Of a stretch of DNA of 64,000 nt, positions 41,355 to 51,135 are shown piece by piece. The DNA is from Gracilaria domingensis (lineage: Eukaryota > Rhodophyta > Florideophyceae > Gracilariales > Gracilariaceae), in the NCBI GenBank assembly GCA_022539475.1, contig VCMS01000025.1:542111-606110 (forward strand), given 5' to 3'. The notes under the pieces are model-generated. The model saw only the letters and a list, made by a program, of their open reading frames with translations. It had not been told where the DNA came from and did no database searches. How positions within the stretch are numbered: position 1 is the stretch's first letter; each line of letters begins with the position of its first letter. The position numbers were made by a program, and so were the translations under genes.

Positions 41355-42335
41355 ATGTCTGCGCTACGACCTCGCCGGCGTACGCACCGCCTGTTCGCAC
41401 TGCATAGAGCGGCGGCGGCCGCCACCTCATCGCAGAGCGCCGCATTTGCAGCCTGCCCCTGGCACACGCTTTCCCGCTCTACAACAATCCGGGTCGCCGT
41501 TGCCGCCGCCACGCGGCTCCTCTCTCGCAGCCACGTCGCAGAGCCTGCCCTCAGCGCGCAGCACCTCGCAGTGCACGCCTTTGCCGGTGTGCACACCACG
41601 ACGCAGGCGCGCTTCAGCGAGCGCAAACCGCGTGTACATGAGATCTCGCGCTTCATCCACCTCTGCAAGCAGAGGGAGCAATGGCGTACGCCTGTCCAAT
41701 ACTTGGTGGGTGACTGGGACTTTCATGCCATAACGTTGCGCGTGCGCCCGCCCGTGCTCATCCCGCGCCCGGAGACGGAGGAGCTCGTCGAACATTTGCT
41801 GCGCGATATGCGGCAGCAGAGCGCGCATATTGTGGACGTGGGGTGTGGCAGTGGCGCCATCATGCTGGCAGCGTTAGCTGCACGGCCAGGTTGGACGGCG
41901 ACCGGCGTGGATATTTCTGATGCGGCAGTGCGATTGAGTAAAGAGAACTCACGTTTGCTCGGGTTGCAGCAACGTGCCACGATCGTGCACGGGAGATTGA
42001 GCGATGCTTGTGCGCAGGGTGGATTGTTTGATGCGTTGGTGTCGAACCCGCCTTACATTCCGGCTTGCGAGATGAGCGGGTTGCAGAGAGAGGTGAGAGA
42101 GCACGAGGACTTTGGGGCGTTGTGCGGCGGCGAGGATGGACTGGAGGTGGTACGAGAGGTGTTGCAATGGGCGGCACATGGCGTGAAAAAGGGGGGCAGT
42201 ATTTGGTTGGAGGTCGACACATCACATCCACCAGTGTTGGAAAGAAAGCAGTTTGAGCATATTGAATACGTGAAGAGCTATATAGACTTGAGTGGAAACG
42301 CTCGCTTTTGTCATCTGAGACGGAAAAACAACTAA
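41355..42335 (+). CDS. HEMK1: Release-factor glutamine methyltransferase (HemK/PrmC)
   Basis: It methylates the Gln of the GGQ motif in class-1 peptide-release factors; the organelle form acts in mitochondria or plastids. ATG at 41355 (MSALRPRRRTHRLFALHRAA) gives 326 aa whose first ~70 residues are Arg/Ala/Ser-rich with few acids, consistent with a transit peptide. The core has RTPVQYLVGDWDF, VLIPRPETEELV, VDVGCGSGAIMLAAL (motif I, ~160) and the catalytic NPPYIP (~230), then GGEDGLEVVREVL. The C-terminus is normal in length. A start at 41319 is also open. It is probably targeted to an organelle (inference). Confidence 0.93.
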   Translation: MSALRPRRRTHRLFALHRAAAAATSSQSAAFAACPWHTLSRSTTIRVAVAAATRLLSRSHVAEPALSAQHLAVHAFAGVHTTTQARFSERKPRVHEISRFIHLCKQREQWRTPVQYLVGDWDFHAITLRVRPPVLIPRPETEELVEHLLRDMRQQSAHIVDVGCGSGAIMLAALAARPGWTATGVDISDAAVRLSKENSRLLGLQQRATIVHGRLSDACAQGGLFDALVSNPPYIPACEMSGLQREVREHEDFGALCGGEDGLEVVREVLQWAAHGVKKGGSIWLEVDTSHPPVLERKQFEHIEYVKSYIDLSGNARFCHLRRKNN

Positions 42336-42540
42336 AAACAAAGTTAGCAAGCACAAGAAAAGACTCGATTCAGTCTGAATGATTTATCGGAGTAGTTTGC
42401 AAGCAGAACGATAGATAGGACAAAGCGGTCAACGGTCAGCAATGGCGACGGCGGGCGAGCGGGCGTACTTATCAAGCACAATGACGAGAAGACCAGCCAT
42501 AATCAGTACAGCGGACTTTTTCAAGTTGTCCAAATCGAGA

Positions 42541-42562
42541 CACACACACACACACACACACA
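42541..42562. repeat. (CA)n microsatellite
   Basis: Eleven CA units in the spacer between convergent genes. Confidence 0.9.
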
Positions 42563-42608
42563 GCGAGCGCACTTACATCCACAGATATAGGCGCTTTGGC
42601 AAGGGATA

Positions 42609-42631
42609 TTGTTGGTGGGTACCACCAACAA
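42609..42631. repeat. Inverted repeat with 10-bp arms
   Basis: TTGTTGGTGG, loop GTA, CCACCAACAA. It is a perfect hairpin about 215 nt beyond the RRM-gene stop and 275 nt beyond the HemK stop. A role in RNA 3' structure is possible. Confidence 0.65.
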
Positions 42632-42846
42632 CAAACCTAGGCAGGATCATTACGGAAGCTAGAAACAAACCCACAGGCAAGTTCTGAAGAGCATGTAGAT
42701 GACTCTCCAAAGAAAGACACACAGCACACTGGAAAGTGAGGAACCAAGAAACACAAGCAACAAGAAAGGGAAGCAAAGGGGGCAACAAAGAGGGCATGAG
42801 GAAAGGCGAAGGGGTGACAAGTGGCAAAGACAGGTGAGAAGCGCAA

Positions 42847-43110
42847 TTAACGGCGTTGCGACGAAGCATGGTCGACACGAATGGCACGACCGTCGACTTC
42901 CAAGCCATTCATCTTCTCAATGGCCATGTTGGCAGCCTCCGGAGTTTCAAAGGTGACGAAGCCGAAGCCACGACTCCTTCCAGAGTATCGGTCTAAGATA
43001 ACCTTTGCCTCGACAACCTTGCAATCAGAATCGCGAAAGGCTTCGAACAAACTTTCATCAGTGGTTCCCCACGACAAGTTGCCAACAAACAGACGGCTTC
43101 CCTCAGACAT
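42847..43110 (-). CDS. Small single-RRM RNA-binding protein
   Basis: 87 aa from ATG 43110 (MSEGSRLFVGNLSWGTTDES). It consists almost entirely of one RNA-recognition motif: RNP2 LFVGNL, RNP1 RGFGFVTF and the final ERAIRV-type strand (GRAIRVDHA). It resembles plant glycine-rich RNA-binding proteins and animal cold-inducible CIRBP/RBM3 but lacks the Gly-rich tail, ending SSQRR. It could act in splicing or as an RNA chaperone under stress (inference). Upstream in-frame codons come from a (GGGGAC)n repeat and are not counted. Confidence 0.9.
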   Translation of the reverse strand: MSEGSRLFVGNLSWGTTDESLFEAFRDSDCKVVEAKVILDRYSGRSRGFGFVTFETPEAANMAIEKMNGLEVDGRAIRVDHASSQRR

Positions 43111-43142
43111 GACACAACACGCAAAGACACACTCTTCCGCGG

Positions 43143-43152
43143 ACGGGGGCGA

Positions 43153-43198
<46 letters not shown>

Positions 43199-43213
43199 GA
43201 CGGGGGCGAGGGG
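43143..43213. repeat. (GGGGAC)n/(GAC)n minisatellite
   Basis: Tandem GGGGAC and GAC-type units just upstream of the RRM gene start. Confidence 0.85.
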
Positions 43214-43486
43214 CGGCAGAACAAGGTTCAAGAGCAGCTGCGAGACGACAGGCGCTAGCGTCGAGACGACGACGGAGGCCCCAAGCGCAGGCGCCGCAGC
43301 GCCCGCCAGCAAGCGCGCTCAAAAAGCGCGCGTGCAGGCGCGGATCACGTGCTTGTGCCACTCGCAGCTCCGAACGGCTGCAAAACAGCCGAAAAACAGC
43401 ACCGGTGCGGCGGCGCGCGCCAAGAAGCCCTAGCTCGGCGCCCGTGCCACGCGTGCCCCGCGCTTGCACGCAAGTGGCGCCTGCGC

Positions 43487-43536
43487 CGCCACCGCCGCCG
43501 CCACCGCCGCCGCCGCCGCCGCCGTCGCCGCCGTCC

Positions 43537-43567
<31 letters not shown>

Positions 43568-43570
43568 CGA
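43487..43570. repeat. (CCG)n trinucleotide tract
   Basis: Nearly pure CCG/CCA repeats, roughly 80 bp, in the divergent spacer. Confidence 0.88.
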
Positions 43571-44123
43571 CAGGGCCGACACCGCCGATGGAAGCAGCGA
43601 CTGTCCACGTGTGCGCCGTGGCGCCCGTGGACTCGTGGGAGATAGGGTTTTGGTTTTGGCATTTGGCCCCGACGCGCGCCTGGAAGGCCGTTCCGCGCGG
43701 CGCGCAAGCTCTGTGTAAGGCATGGCAGCAAAGACAAAAAAAAAAAAAAAACGCGACAGCGCTGCGTGATGCCACGACACGCGCCGCCTCGTTGCCGGGC
43801 GACAGCGCGCCAATCATTGCGCGCAGATCGCGGCACAAATCAGATGATTTGGCCCGCATCTGGCGCGATCTACGTCACATGGGCGCCTTTAATCTGCGTT
43901 CATGCCCGGCGTTGCCCGCTACCAAGGGTAGGCGGCGTAATCGCCCGCACCATATCTCTTCCGAATCAGCGTGCTGAGGACGCCATTAATATTCGCGCGG
44001 CACGTTCTGCTCCACCGCCGTCGTGCCGGGAGCCACCGCAGCCCCGCCTGGAACGCGCAGCCCGGCACCTCCGCCCGCCCCCCCCCCGCCCACGCCTCGC
44101 ACGTCGCCCCACCGCCACCCGCC

Positions 44124-44621
44124 ATGGTTGAGATTAACGCCGACCACGCCTTTGCGCTGCTCTACGCTCTGGTCTCGCTCTTCTCTGTCACCACCTTCGG
44201 CTACCTTGCCGAAACCTGCGACATAACGGGCGCATGTCCCGGTCGTTTCAAAACCATCATAGTCTTCTCCGTCTTTGTCTTCCTTCTTTCCGCCTTGATG
44301 TGTCTCGCTCAAGCACTGCGCCTCTCCATTGCCAACTCTCTGCACCTCATCGTCTCACCTATTCTTTTCGTGCTGAATACCGTTGCCGCCGCTCTCGCCA
44401 TCTCGCCACGCACCTCGGGAGGATTCGTCTTTTCTATTGAGCTTACTTGGTGGACCCAAGTTGCTTGCGTCTTGCTTGTGTTCTTGGCGATCACTGATCG
44501 CGATGCGCCCGTCATGGAGAAGGAGGGTTTGGAGATTCAAACCCCGGTCCTGGGTCCAACGTCCCAACCTGCCTCTGTGCCTGTTGAACCGCTGGCTACC
44601 TCGCCTGCACCTGATGTGTGA
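44124..44621 (+). CDS. Hypothetical four-transmembrane protein
   Basis: 165 aa from ATG 44124 (MVEINADHAFALLYALVSLF), which begins shortly before the first membrane helix; the longer frame from 43971 is GC leader. Four hydrophobic helices are visible: ~10-30, ~50-72, ~80-100 and ~112-135. Two Cys (ETCDITGACPG) lie in the first loop. A ~30-residue polar tail rich in Pro/Val/Ser (LGPTSQPASVPVEPLATS) ends the protein. The topology recalls MARVEL-type vesicle proteins, but I see no diagnostic motif. Function not assigned. Confidence 0.72.
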   Translation: MVEINADHAFALLYALVSLFSVTTFGYLAETCDITGACPGRFKTIIVFSVFVFLLSALMCLAQALRLSIANSLHLIVSPILFVLNTVAAALAISPRTSGGFVFSIELTWWTQVACVLLVFLAITDRDAPVMEKEGLEIQTPVLGPTSQPASVPVEPLATSPAPDV

Positions 44622-45409
44622 TGCACCGCCTCACTTCCCCCTTGCTCTCTGTCGCCTGCTTGTATTTTTCGGCTTGTTCTGTAAATGTAAATGTAGATCC
44701 CCCCCATCATACGCTGCTTTCCCTCTCGGCCCACATCCTCACTTCCAGACATGACGTGTTTTTCTCCAGCGTTGAAACCCCAACCCATGCTTGTTGCTGT
44801 TTAACCCGCTTTTCTTTGCGATATCTTGCACATATGCCCGTGTATCGTATGTAGATATTCCACATCCGCGTGGCCCGCCAAACCAACTTCGCTCGCCTCT
44901 TATTCGCACCCAATCAAATCCGCCCTTGCGTTCACGTCATTCGCCCGTGCGTTTTGAGATACACTTCCAGATAGGCACCGGCGACTTCATCCGCGCCGCC
45001 ATCACCTGTCTTCCTAACGCGTGGCATCACCCGCCTCTTCTACTCGTGGCGCACATAAAAAGCTCCGAGCCTCCGAAGCTTGTCGCTTGTCGTTCTTGCT
45101 TCGCAGGCGCGCAACTCCGTGGAAAGTTCCCACTGGAAACCCACAAATAGAAATCCACTCTTTTAAGTTGTGGCACAGCTTAATTTTCAACTTACAGTGT
45201 CCACAGCCTTCGGGGCCACTGATCGTGATGAGAACGGACCGTCTTCGCCGTGAGTCTGTCGGGGTCAGGCCAAATCTCACATAACCGTTCGCCGCAGAGA
45301 GCATCGAAGGGTTCAACTTCAGCTTGAAGAATCAAACAGTAGAGTGCTCCCGATTGTGTTTTGCAACTTTCACAGCGCAAAACAGCCATGAAGTGCATGT
45401 GAGCCGCGA
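44622..45409. other. Spacer before ENT gene
   Basis: 788 bp, pyrimidine-rich on the + strand in its left half. No gene, RNA or repeat was recognised. It presumably holds the ENT promoter. Confidence 0.45.
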
Positions 45410-46660
45410 ATGACCCCCTGTTTTGAATCTACGGAACTCTCGTTGCCAGATTATGCAATGGACGCCAACGAAGACGTAGAAGCACGGATGCCCTTGTATG
45501 CCTCCAAGACTGAATCACGCGGTCGAGATGTCTCCTCTCAGCGGTATTATAGTATCTTTTTCATGCTTGGATTGGGTACTCTTCTGCCATGGAACGCAAT
45601 GGTTTCATCCCTTGATTACTATGCAACAGTTCACAAAGACGTTCCTATCGCTCAATACGTAACAAATGCATACTCAGCACCGCTCATGGCCTCCGGGCTT
45701 CTTCCGCTCACAGGGCTGCCATTTCGAACTACTATATCAGTCCTCATGTGTTTCGGCTCGCTTGCAGCTGTTACAACAGTCCTTCCGTGCGTTGCACATG
45801 CCGTGGGAGCAACCGCACTTGTTGTCGTTTTCATGGGACTTTGCGGTGGTTTGTTACAGAGTTTGCTTTTTGGAGCGATGAACTACTTTCCGGGAGGTGT
45901 CGTAACCACCGCATTCAACGCCGGATGTGGCGCAGCAAGTGCGGTCATAGTCACGTTGCGTATTTTAACACGGCTCGCGATGGGTGGCGAAGATAGCGCC
46001 GAGTCAATGAAAACTGGAGTTCGACTGTTCTTCGCTGTTTGCACCTTTCTAAGTATCGCATGTCTTGTCATGTTTCAGAACCTCACCAAGACTCGTGAAT
46101 ACGAGTCGGTCCCAACTTCATCCTCAACTCAACTTACTGCAGCTTACGACACCCTCCGTGACATTGCGGAGCCGGGGACATGTTTATTTCTATGCTTCTT
46201 CGGTACGATGATGCTGTTTCCGGGCATTCTAACACAGATACCAATCGAACTTCGTGACGAGGGCGTCGGATCCTGGTTTCCGCTGATTGCAGTCGCTTGC
46301 TTGGCATTTGGAGACACAGCGGGACGTCTACTGTTTTCACGGGAGCTTGTCCTTTACCATCCACAGGCACTCACTTGGATGAGTTGTGTCAGACTGATAG
46401 TGCTTCCATTTCACATTTTGCAATGGATTGGCGGACTCCCGCTCACCATTTCTGTTGCATACGGTACAGTTTTCATCCATGGTTTTCTCAACGGCTTTAT
46501 CATGAACATGGCCTTCGTACACGCACCCAGCAAGACTTCGGAAGATCGATGTGACACCGTAGGTAAGCTGATGTTTGCAATGCTAATCTCCGGTATTTTT
46601 GTTGGTAGCTTTGCTGGTTGGGCACTTGACTGGCTTCTGCGATCGCTAAAGCTGCTATGA
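45410..46660 (+). CDS. ENT: Equilibrative nucleoside transporter (SLC29 family)
   Basis: ENTs are 11-TM carriers moving nucleosides or nucleobases across the plasma membrane or vacuole. Length is 416 aa. A cytosolic N-terminus of ~45 residues leads to TM1 with the family signature LGLGTLLPWNAMVSSLDYY. Further helices include CGGLLQSLLFGAMNYFPGG and GCGAASAVIVTLRILTRLA, the TM4-5 type motif. A central loop (~220-245) is polar, followed by LFPGILTQIP, SWFPLIAVACLAFGDTAGRL (the conserved FxxGDxxGR motif) and GFLNGFIMNMAFVHAPSKTS. ATG 45410 opens the frame; 45455 (MDANEDVEARMP) is an alternative start. It is complete and intronless. Confidence 0.94.
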   Translation: MTPCFESTELSLPDYAMDANEDVEARMPLYASKTESRGRDVSSQRYYSIFFMLGLGTLLPWNAMVSSLDYYATVHKDVPIAQYVTNAYSAPLMASGLLPLTGLPFRTTISVLMCFGSLAAVTTVLPCVAHAVGATALVVVFMGLCGGLLQSLLFGAMNYFPGGVVTTAFNAGCGAASAVIVTLRILTRLAMGGEDSAESMKTGVRLFFAVCTFLSIACLVMFQNLTKTREYESVPTSSSTQLTAAYDTLRDIAEPGTCLFLCFFGTMMLFPGILTQIPIELRDEGVGSWFPLIAVACLAFGDTAGRLLFSRELVLYHPQALTWMSCVRLIVLPFHILQWIGGLPLTISVAYGTVFIHGFLNGFIMNMAFVHAPSKTSEDRCDTVGKLMFAMLISGIFVGSFAGWALDWLLRSLKLL

Positions 46661-47660
46661 GGCCTTTGTCTCTACCTTGAGAGGTCTTCGCCCAAACAAG
46701 TTTAGGTTCTGTTCCACACACACACGTGAAAAGAACCCATTTTTGAAATGGGCGTGGAGCTTGAATGTCCGCGTTTCTTTTTAATGTGAACGATCCTGTG
46801 CTTGATTTGATACGAGTAGCATCTCTCTCTAGGCCGCATGGAAACTTGAAATGTATTCAAAACAATGAATCTTGTATCATATCACAAAGTACACCGCATC
46901 CCCCGAAGCAGTAGATCTTTTCGGCTTCTTCTTGAAACGACCTCCCGCAATCTCGAACCATGAAATCTAGCTTTACTTCTGATCATGGTATGCTATACAT
47001 GCTATACGGTTTTGGACAAATTGATCGTAGTACAGTACCGGGGATGCGATTCAAAGCTAACTGCTAAACTTTTTACACTTGCAATATATCTTATACTCCC
47101 TGCTTGTTGAGCCGGGTCCTTCATGCATCGCAGCTTTTGTCTTCTGGCCTTTACTCCATTCTGGGCTGATAGTGTTTCGAATGCAGTACTTATTCTCTGG
47201 TGCAGCAGGCCGCACATCTTCTGGAGCAAGATTGATGACCGTTTATCACCTTACGCCGGATACCCACTTGCGTCACATCATCATCGATTGTCTCCTTTCT
47301 TGAATGTGGAAGCACATGCGAAGGATATTTTGTTTCGTTCACAAAAGTAACCGCACTTACGCAGACCTCCAACTGGTCTCGCGTGCTGCAAAAGTAACAC
47401 GTTTTCCGACTTCTGCTTATGTCACATCACGTAACGATCGTAGCCATACTGTGCAGTCACGGAGAACGAATGCGCCAAAGATGAATGTTCAACTCATACC
47501 GACCGTAGGAACATATGTCTTATGCCTCTGCTCTTCTAAAGTATGTAGGCTAGTTTGGCTATATGCTTCACCAATGTCCTGTTCTTCGCTTGAAGAGATG
47601 CAAACCTCTTGTGCGATATCTATATTCTCTTTTTGTCATTACGTCATTCTTGCAACGGCC
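46661..47660. other. Convergent spacer, no gene seen
   Basis: 1.0 kb between ENT and the FSP1-like gene. Short frames have no domain. The base composition is AT-richer than the flanking genes. Confidence 0.5.
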
Positions 47661-49071
47661 TTAATCCACAGCAGGGCGACTTAGCGGATTTGGAGCTTGC
47701 TGTAAAACACCGGCAAGGAAAAATGTCACGTACTCCATTTTGCGAAAGAAGAAGGACCAAGCACCATTAACCCGCGCAGACTGAACTCCCAGAAGCTCTA
47801 CGATAGTCTTAACAAGAGCTGGAAGCTTCCCGCAAACGACTAAGGGGCCTACACAGAGAATCCCGTCGTACTTATATAAACTGACGACGAACAATCGCGG
47901 AAAGCGGCCAAATGGAAAGACGCTACTTGGGTATTTCTTCATCGCTGTTGTTGGCCGCGAAATCAGACGTTCGCCACGCATCAATCTCATTAGATTAAGA
48001 GCTGCTAACTTCCCAGACTCTTCGGCAGCGTACGCGGTCTTCTCACAAGCTAGACCTTCCAGATCTAGTTCCCCGTTTATTTTACCAGCATCTCCAGCAA
48101 CGAAGAAGTGTGGAACATCCCACATTTGCAGGGTGTCTTGGGTTGATATTGAACCATCTGCGCGAATAAATTTAGGGTCTACAACCCCACCTGCCACAAG
48201 CGCATCTGCTGCACCATTCGACTTTGCACCGCAACAGTCAAAGACGACATCTGCGCTAACCACAATCGATGGATCCGATCCAGATACGTATCTCAGATTG
48301 CCCTCTTCATCGACCTCGTCTGGTCTGAGGTGGGAAAAGATAATGCGAACTCCCTTCCGAGAAAGCCACTCGGCTGCGAACTGCCCCGCTCTTTCTGGAA
48401 GACGACAAAGCAGTCCTTTTGGCGAACATGCTAATGTTATTCGAGTAGAGGGTTGAGTCTTAAGCAGCGATGTGAGCTCTGCACAAAGCTCTACCCCAGC
48501 TGGTCCCCCTCCAACAACAAGAATTCTGTTCAATGAAGGAGTAGGAAAAGGTTGTCAGTGCCGAGCTTCAGATCACTCATACAAGTGCACAGGTTGCTCC
48601 GTAACCTTCGAGATATACATACTCTTTAGCTCCATCGCACTTCGCACGATACCTCTCAAGCTCAAAATGGCGTTTCTCAAGTGTACAGACTTCGTCGTAT
48701 GTGTGACCTGAACGAATGGGTTGAGCGAAGGACACTCCTGTTGCCCAAATACAATAGTCAAAAGGAACTGAGATATAAGTGATACGGTTTTCGTCACGCC
48801 GCTTGATCGTGGCTTCTGACGGAGTGATTAAGGTAACTCTTCCAACGGCAAATCTTCTCTCGATTGTTTCGTCGTGTGCAAAGGTAATGTTGTGCAGATG
48901 AGTTGGCTCAACAATACATCTCAATATCGAAGGTGTGAACTCAAAGAATGGCTTTTCATCAACATAAACAACTTGGAACTTATCTCCATGTCCATCAAGT
49001 GTTCGCACTGCCGCTCTTCCTGCGAACCCCCCGCCAACCACTAGCACAATTGGTTTCATCGGCGTCGGCAT
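47661..49071 (-). CDS. FSP1/AIF-like FAD-dependent NAD(P)H oxidoreductase (two exons)
   Basis: FSP1 (AIFM2) and plant AIF homologues reduce quinones with NAD(P)H at membranes. Exon 1 (48623-49071) has the FAD motif VLVVGGGFAGRAAVRTLDG, the FFEFTPSILR block and DYCIWATGVSF. Exon 2 (47661-48525) opens with the NAD(P) motif ILVVGGGPAGVELCAEL and has DVVFDCCG and the FAD-contact FFVAGDAGK. Splicing 48526-48622 (97 nt, GTATGT donor, GAACAG acceptor) gives AKE-ILVVGGG in frame, 437 aa in total. ATG 49071 (MPTPMKPIVLV) is preferred; the frame is open to 49170 with no targeting-like sequence. Human FSP1 carries an N-myristoylation Gly at position 2, which is absent here. A type-II NADH dehydrogenase is a less likely alternative. 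Confidence 0.88.
48526..48622 (-). other. FSP1-like gene intron
   Basis: 97 nt with donor GTATGT after 48623 and acceptor AACAG, phase 2. It restores the second dinucleotide-binding motif. Confidence 0.9.
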
Positions 49072-49774
49072 GCGGACAGGTAGTTGTGCGTAGACTAAAC
49101 TATGGCAACACACGACTTGCAGTCGTCGATAGCCAGCAGCTTTATTCTCACATTTGTACAGAAGTTTCACTGGAACAACTTGGGCCTTTTGATTGCAATG
49201 GACACCCTTCGAAGAAATTGTTGCATATCGTCAGTTGACAGTTACCTTCGTACTCCACGCTAATCGTGATTTCCGAAAAACGTTTTTGCAGCACTCTTGC
49301 TGTTTAAAGACTATTATTATCCCGCGGCCCATAGACAACAGCTTTCGACCAAAAGAAAGCTCAACATTTTCTTCCAGTATCATTGGCCGACAAGGACGCG
49401 ACTGAAGCTAGTAAACGTTGACTTTCTTTGGTGAGAGAGTCTTACCTATCAATTGTCTTCTTGATTGTTCCCTTTTCTCTGCGCCGTCTGTTCATCATGG
49501 CATGGCAAATCCGACGTCATCGCATAATTCTCCAGCAAGACAAACTCCTCTCTGTTCAGACTCATATCATCTTGTAGCCATGGTATTTGCTCCATCTATT
49601 CTGGCCTCCATCGTAATGATTGTCATATTCTTCTTTACTATGGAGATCAGAATTCTACTAACTTGCGTGCAGTCCAAAATGAAGGTTTCGCTCCCTAAAA
49701 GGGACAAAACCTACTATGAATCATGTGGTATCAAGTTTTAAGCAGATGATCGAGACTTGCGGGATTCGAGAAGT

Positions 49775-50005
49775 AAACCAGCGGTGCAAAGTGTTTGTAA
49801 GAGGGTATGTGCCTTGACAAACTCTAAACGCCGAGAAATGCTTCCTCCAGTAGCTGAGCGCTAAAACTTGAGTCTTCCTGACTTGATTAGACAACATCCA
49901 CATAGATTGTTGGCCTTGCTGACGAGAGAAAACTTTCTGTAATGATAGTTTTACTAAATCTTAGGAGTTAGAGGTTGTTGTCCGCACTAAAGAAGAGGAA
50001 GAAAG
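49775..50005 (+). mobile_element. LINE 3' relic
   Basis: LLALLTRENFL-type ending (GTTGGCCTTGCTGACGAGAG), then the 3' UTR and tail TTGTTGTCCGCACTAAAGAAG. It matches the end of the full LINE at ~29440-29536. The left boundary is approximate. Confidence 0.75.
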
Positions 50006-50124
50006 ACGGCATCGTTGACAATCGTAACACGACGTCATCGCATTCCTCTTTCACATTTGTTCCGCATGTACACCCCATAGCTTTCTTTCTTGTCATCATC
50101 ACCATAAAGACTGTCATTGATTAC

Positions 50125-50327
50125 GTAGTTCTGCGCTGTGCCTTGACAATTCTATATGCCGAGAAACACTTCCTCCAGTAGCTGAGTGCCAAAACCTACG
50201 TCTTCTTGACTTGATTAGACAACATCCACATAGATTGTAAGCCGTTCTTAAGAAAAAACTTTCTGTAATGATAGTGTTACTATATCTTAGGAATTGCGGG
50301 ATTGTCCGCATTAAAGAAGAAGAAAGA
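50125..50327 (+). mobile_element. LINE 3' relic
   Basis: A tandem-like second copy closely related to the preceding one: both share TTGATTAGACAACATCCACA and TTTCTGTAATGATAGT. It ends ATTGTCCGCATTAAAGAAGA. Confidence 0.78.
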
Positions 50328-50351
50328 CTGCCGTCACATGGTGAGACTGTG

Positions 50352-50575
50352 AACTTTTTCTTCTTCATTTCGGATATCGAACTCTAATTCCAGGTCGAAG
50401 TAGAACATTGCTTATAGAAAGCTCTCTCTCGTCAAGAAGGCCACCAACCTATATGGTTGTTGTCTAATCAAATCTTTAAGACTAAGACTCTGTCTTGCAG
50501 TTAACGAAGGAAGTGTTTCTCGGCGAGAGGCGTTCGTCAGAGGACATCTCAGTACTACGTGGTCTGGGTGAGACT
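50352..50575 (-). mobile_element. LINE 3' relic (minus strand)
   Basis: The minus strand reads a degraded LRCPLTNAS block and LIRQQPYRLVAFLTRESFL, then a tail CGAAATGAAGAAGAAAAAG. It has the opposite orientation to the two relics on its left, forming an inverted pair. Confidence 0.75.
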
Positions 50576-50636
50576 GTGAACATTGAGTGGTTGCCGTATG
50601 ACACAGTAGTTCTTGGCGTTTTTATCGAGAACGGGG

Positions 50637-50665
50637 GAACTTCTTCTTCTTCTTCTTTATTATGA
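50637..50665 (-). mobile_element. LINE tail relic (minus strand)
   Basis: Minus strand CATAATAAAGAAGAAGAAGA, matching the GAA-type LINE tail only. Upstream body sequence was not identified. Confidence 0.4.
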
Positions 50666-51107
50666 GCGTGATACGCTTATTGCTCGTATCACGAGGGGTT
50701 CTGCTAAGGACCCCCAGCACTTATAATGTTTTCCCTATCAACGTAGCTGCTGACTACAAATCTGATTTGTACCGTGTTACGCTCATTGAGCTTTGTGTTA
50801 GCAAAAGCATTAACCTCTAAAGTGTTCTCCCGTCTGCGTGAGCATTTCGTCACCGATGATTCAGCCTCTTCATCTCTCCTTCTTTTTGTAGTACCTCTTC
50901 CTTCTTCCTCTTGAGGTCATCGGCTAAGGGGTACACCACGGCAAGGCGCTCTGCACGTACCTCATTGCGCCGTACAAGAGGTTGTGACGGGGGAACTTCA
51001 TTTAAGATTGGTTTTTTATGCGTAGTAAGAGGTAAGTTGAGAGCTCGAGGGCTCACTGGTCACACTAAACAAGACAAAGGCAAGATTTATGCCTATTGTA
51101 CTCTATT

Positions 51108-51135
51108 AACTTCTTCTTTAATGCGGACAATAGCC
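51108..51135 (-). mobile_element. LINE tail relic (minus strand)
   Basis: Minus strand CTATTGTCCGCATTAAAGAA, identical to the core of the full LINE 3' tail. The body is not recognisable. Confidence 0.6.

Larger units (their letters stand above)
42336..42846. other. Convergent spacer with (CA)n and hairpin
   Basis: 511 bp between the HemK and RRM-gene stops. It contains (CA)11 at 42541-42562 and an inverted repeat with 10-bp arms (42609-42618 and 42622-42631, TTGTTGGTGG/CCACCAACAA). No gene is seen. Confidence 0.55.
43111..44123. other. Repeat-rich GC spacer, RRM gene / four-TM gene
   Basis: 1.0 kb between divergent genes. Contents: a (GGGGAC/GAC)n minisatellite (~43143-43213), a (CCG)n tract (~43487-43570), an A14-15 run near 43737, and CCAAT-box cores (CCAAT near 43809). 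The Ala/Pro/Arg/Gly frames of up to 288 codons here are repeat artefacts. Confidence 0.55.

Noticed and set aside
42993-43859. 288-codon Gly/Pro/Arg-rich minus-strand frame
   Set aside because: Product of the CCG and GGGGAC repeats; it would overlap the RRM gene in another frame.
49418-49741. 107-codon frame with one hydrophobic helix
   Set aside because: No homology, no promoter signal, embedded in a relic-rich spacer; kept only as a remark.
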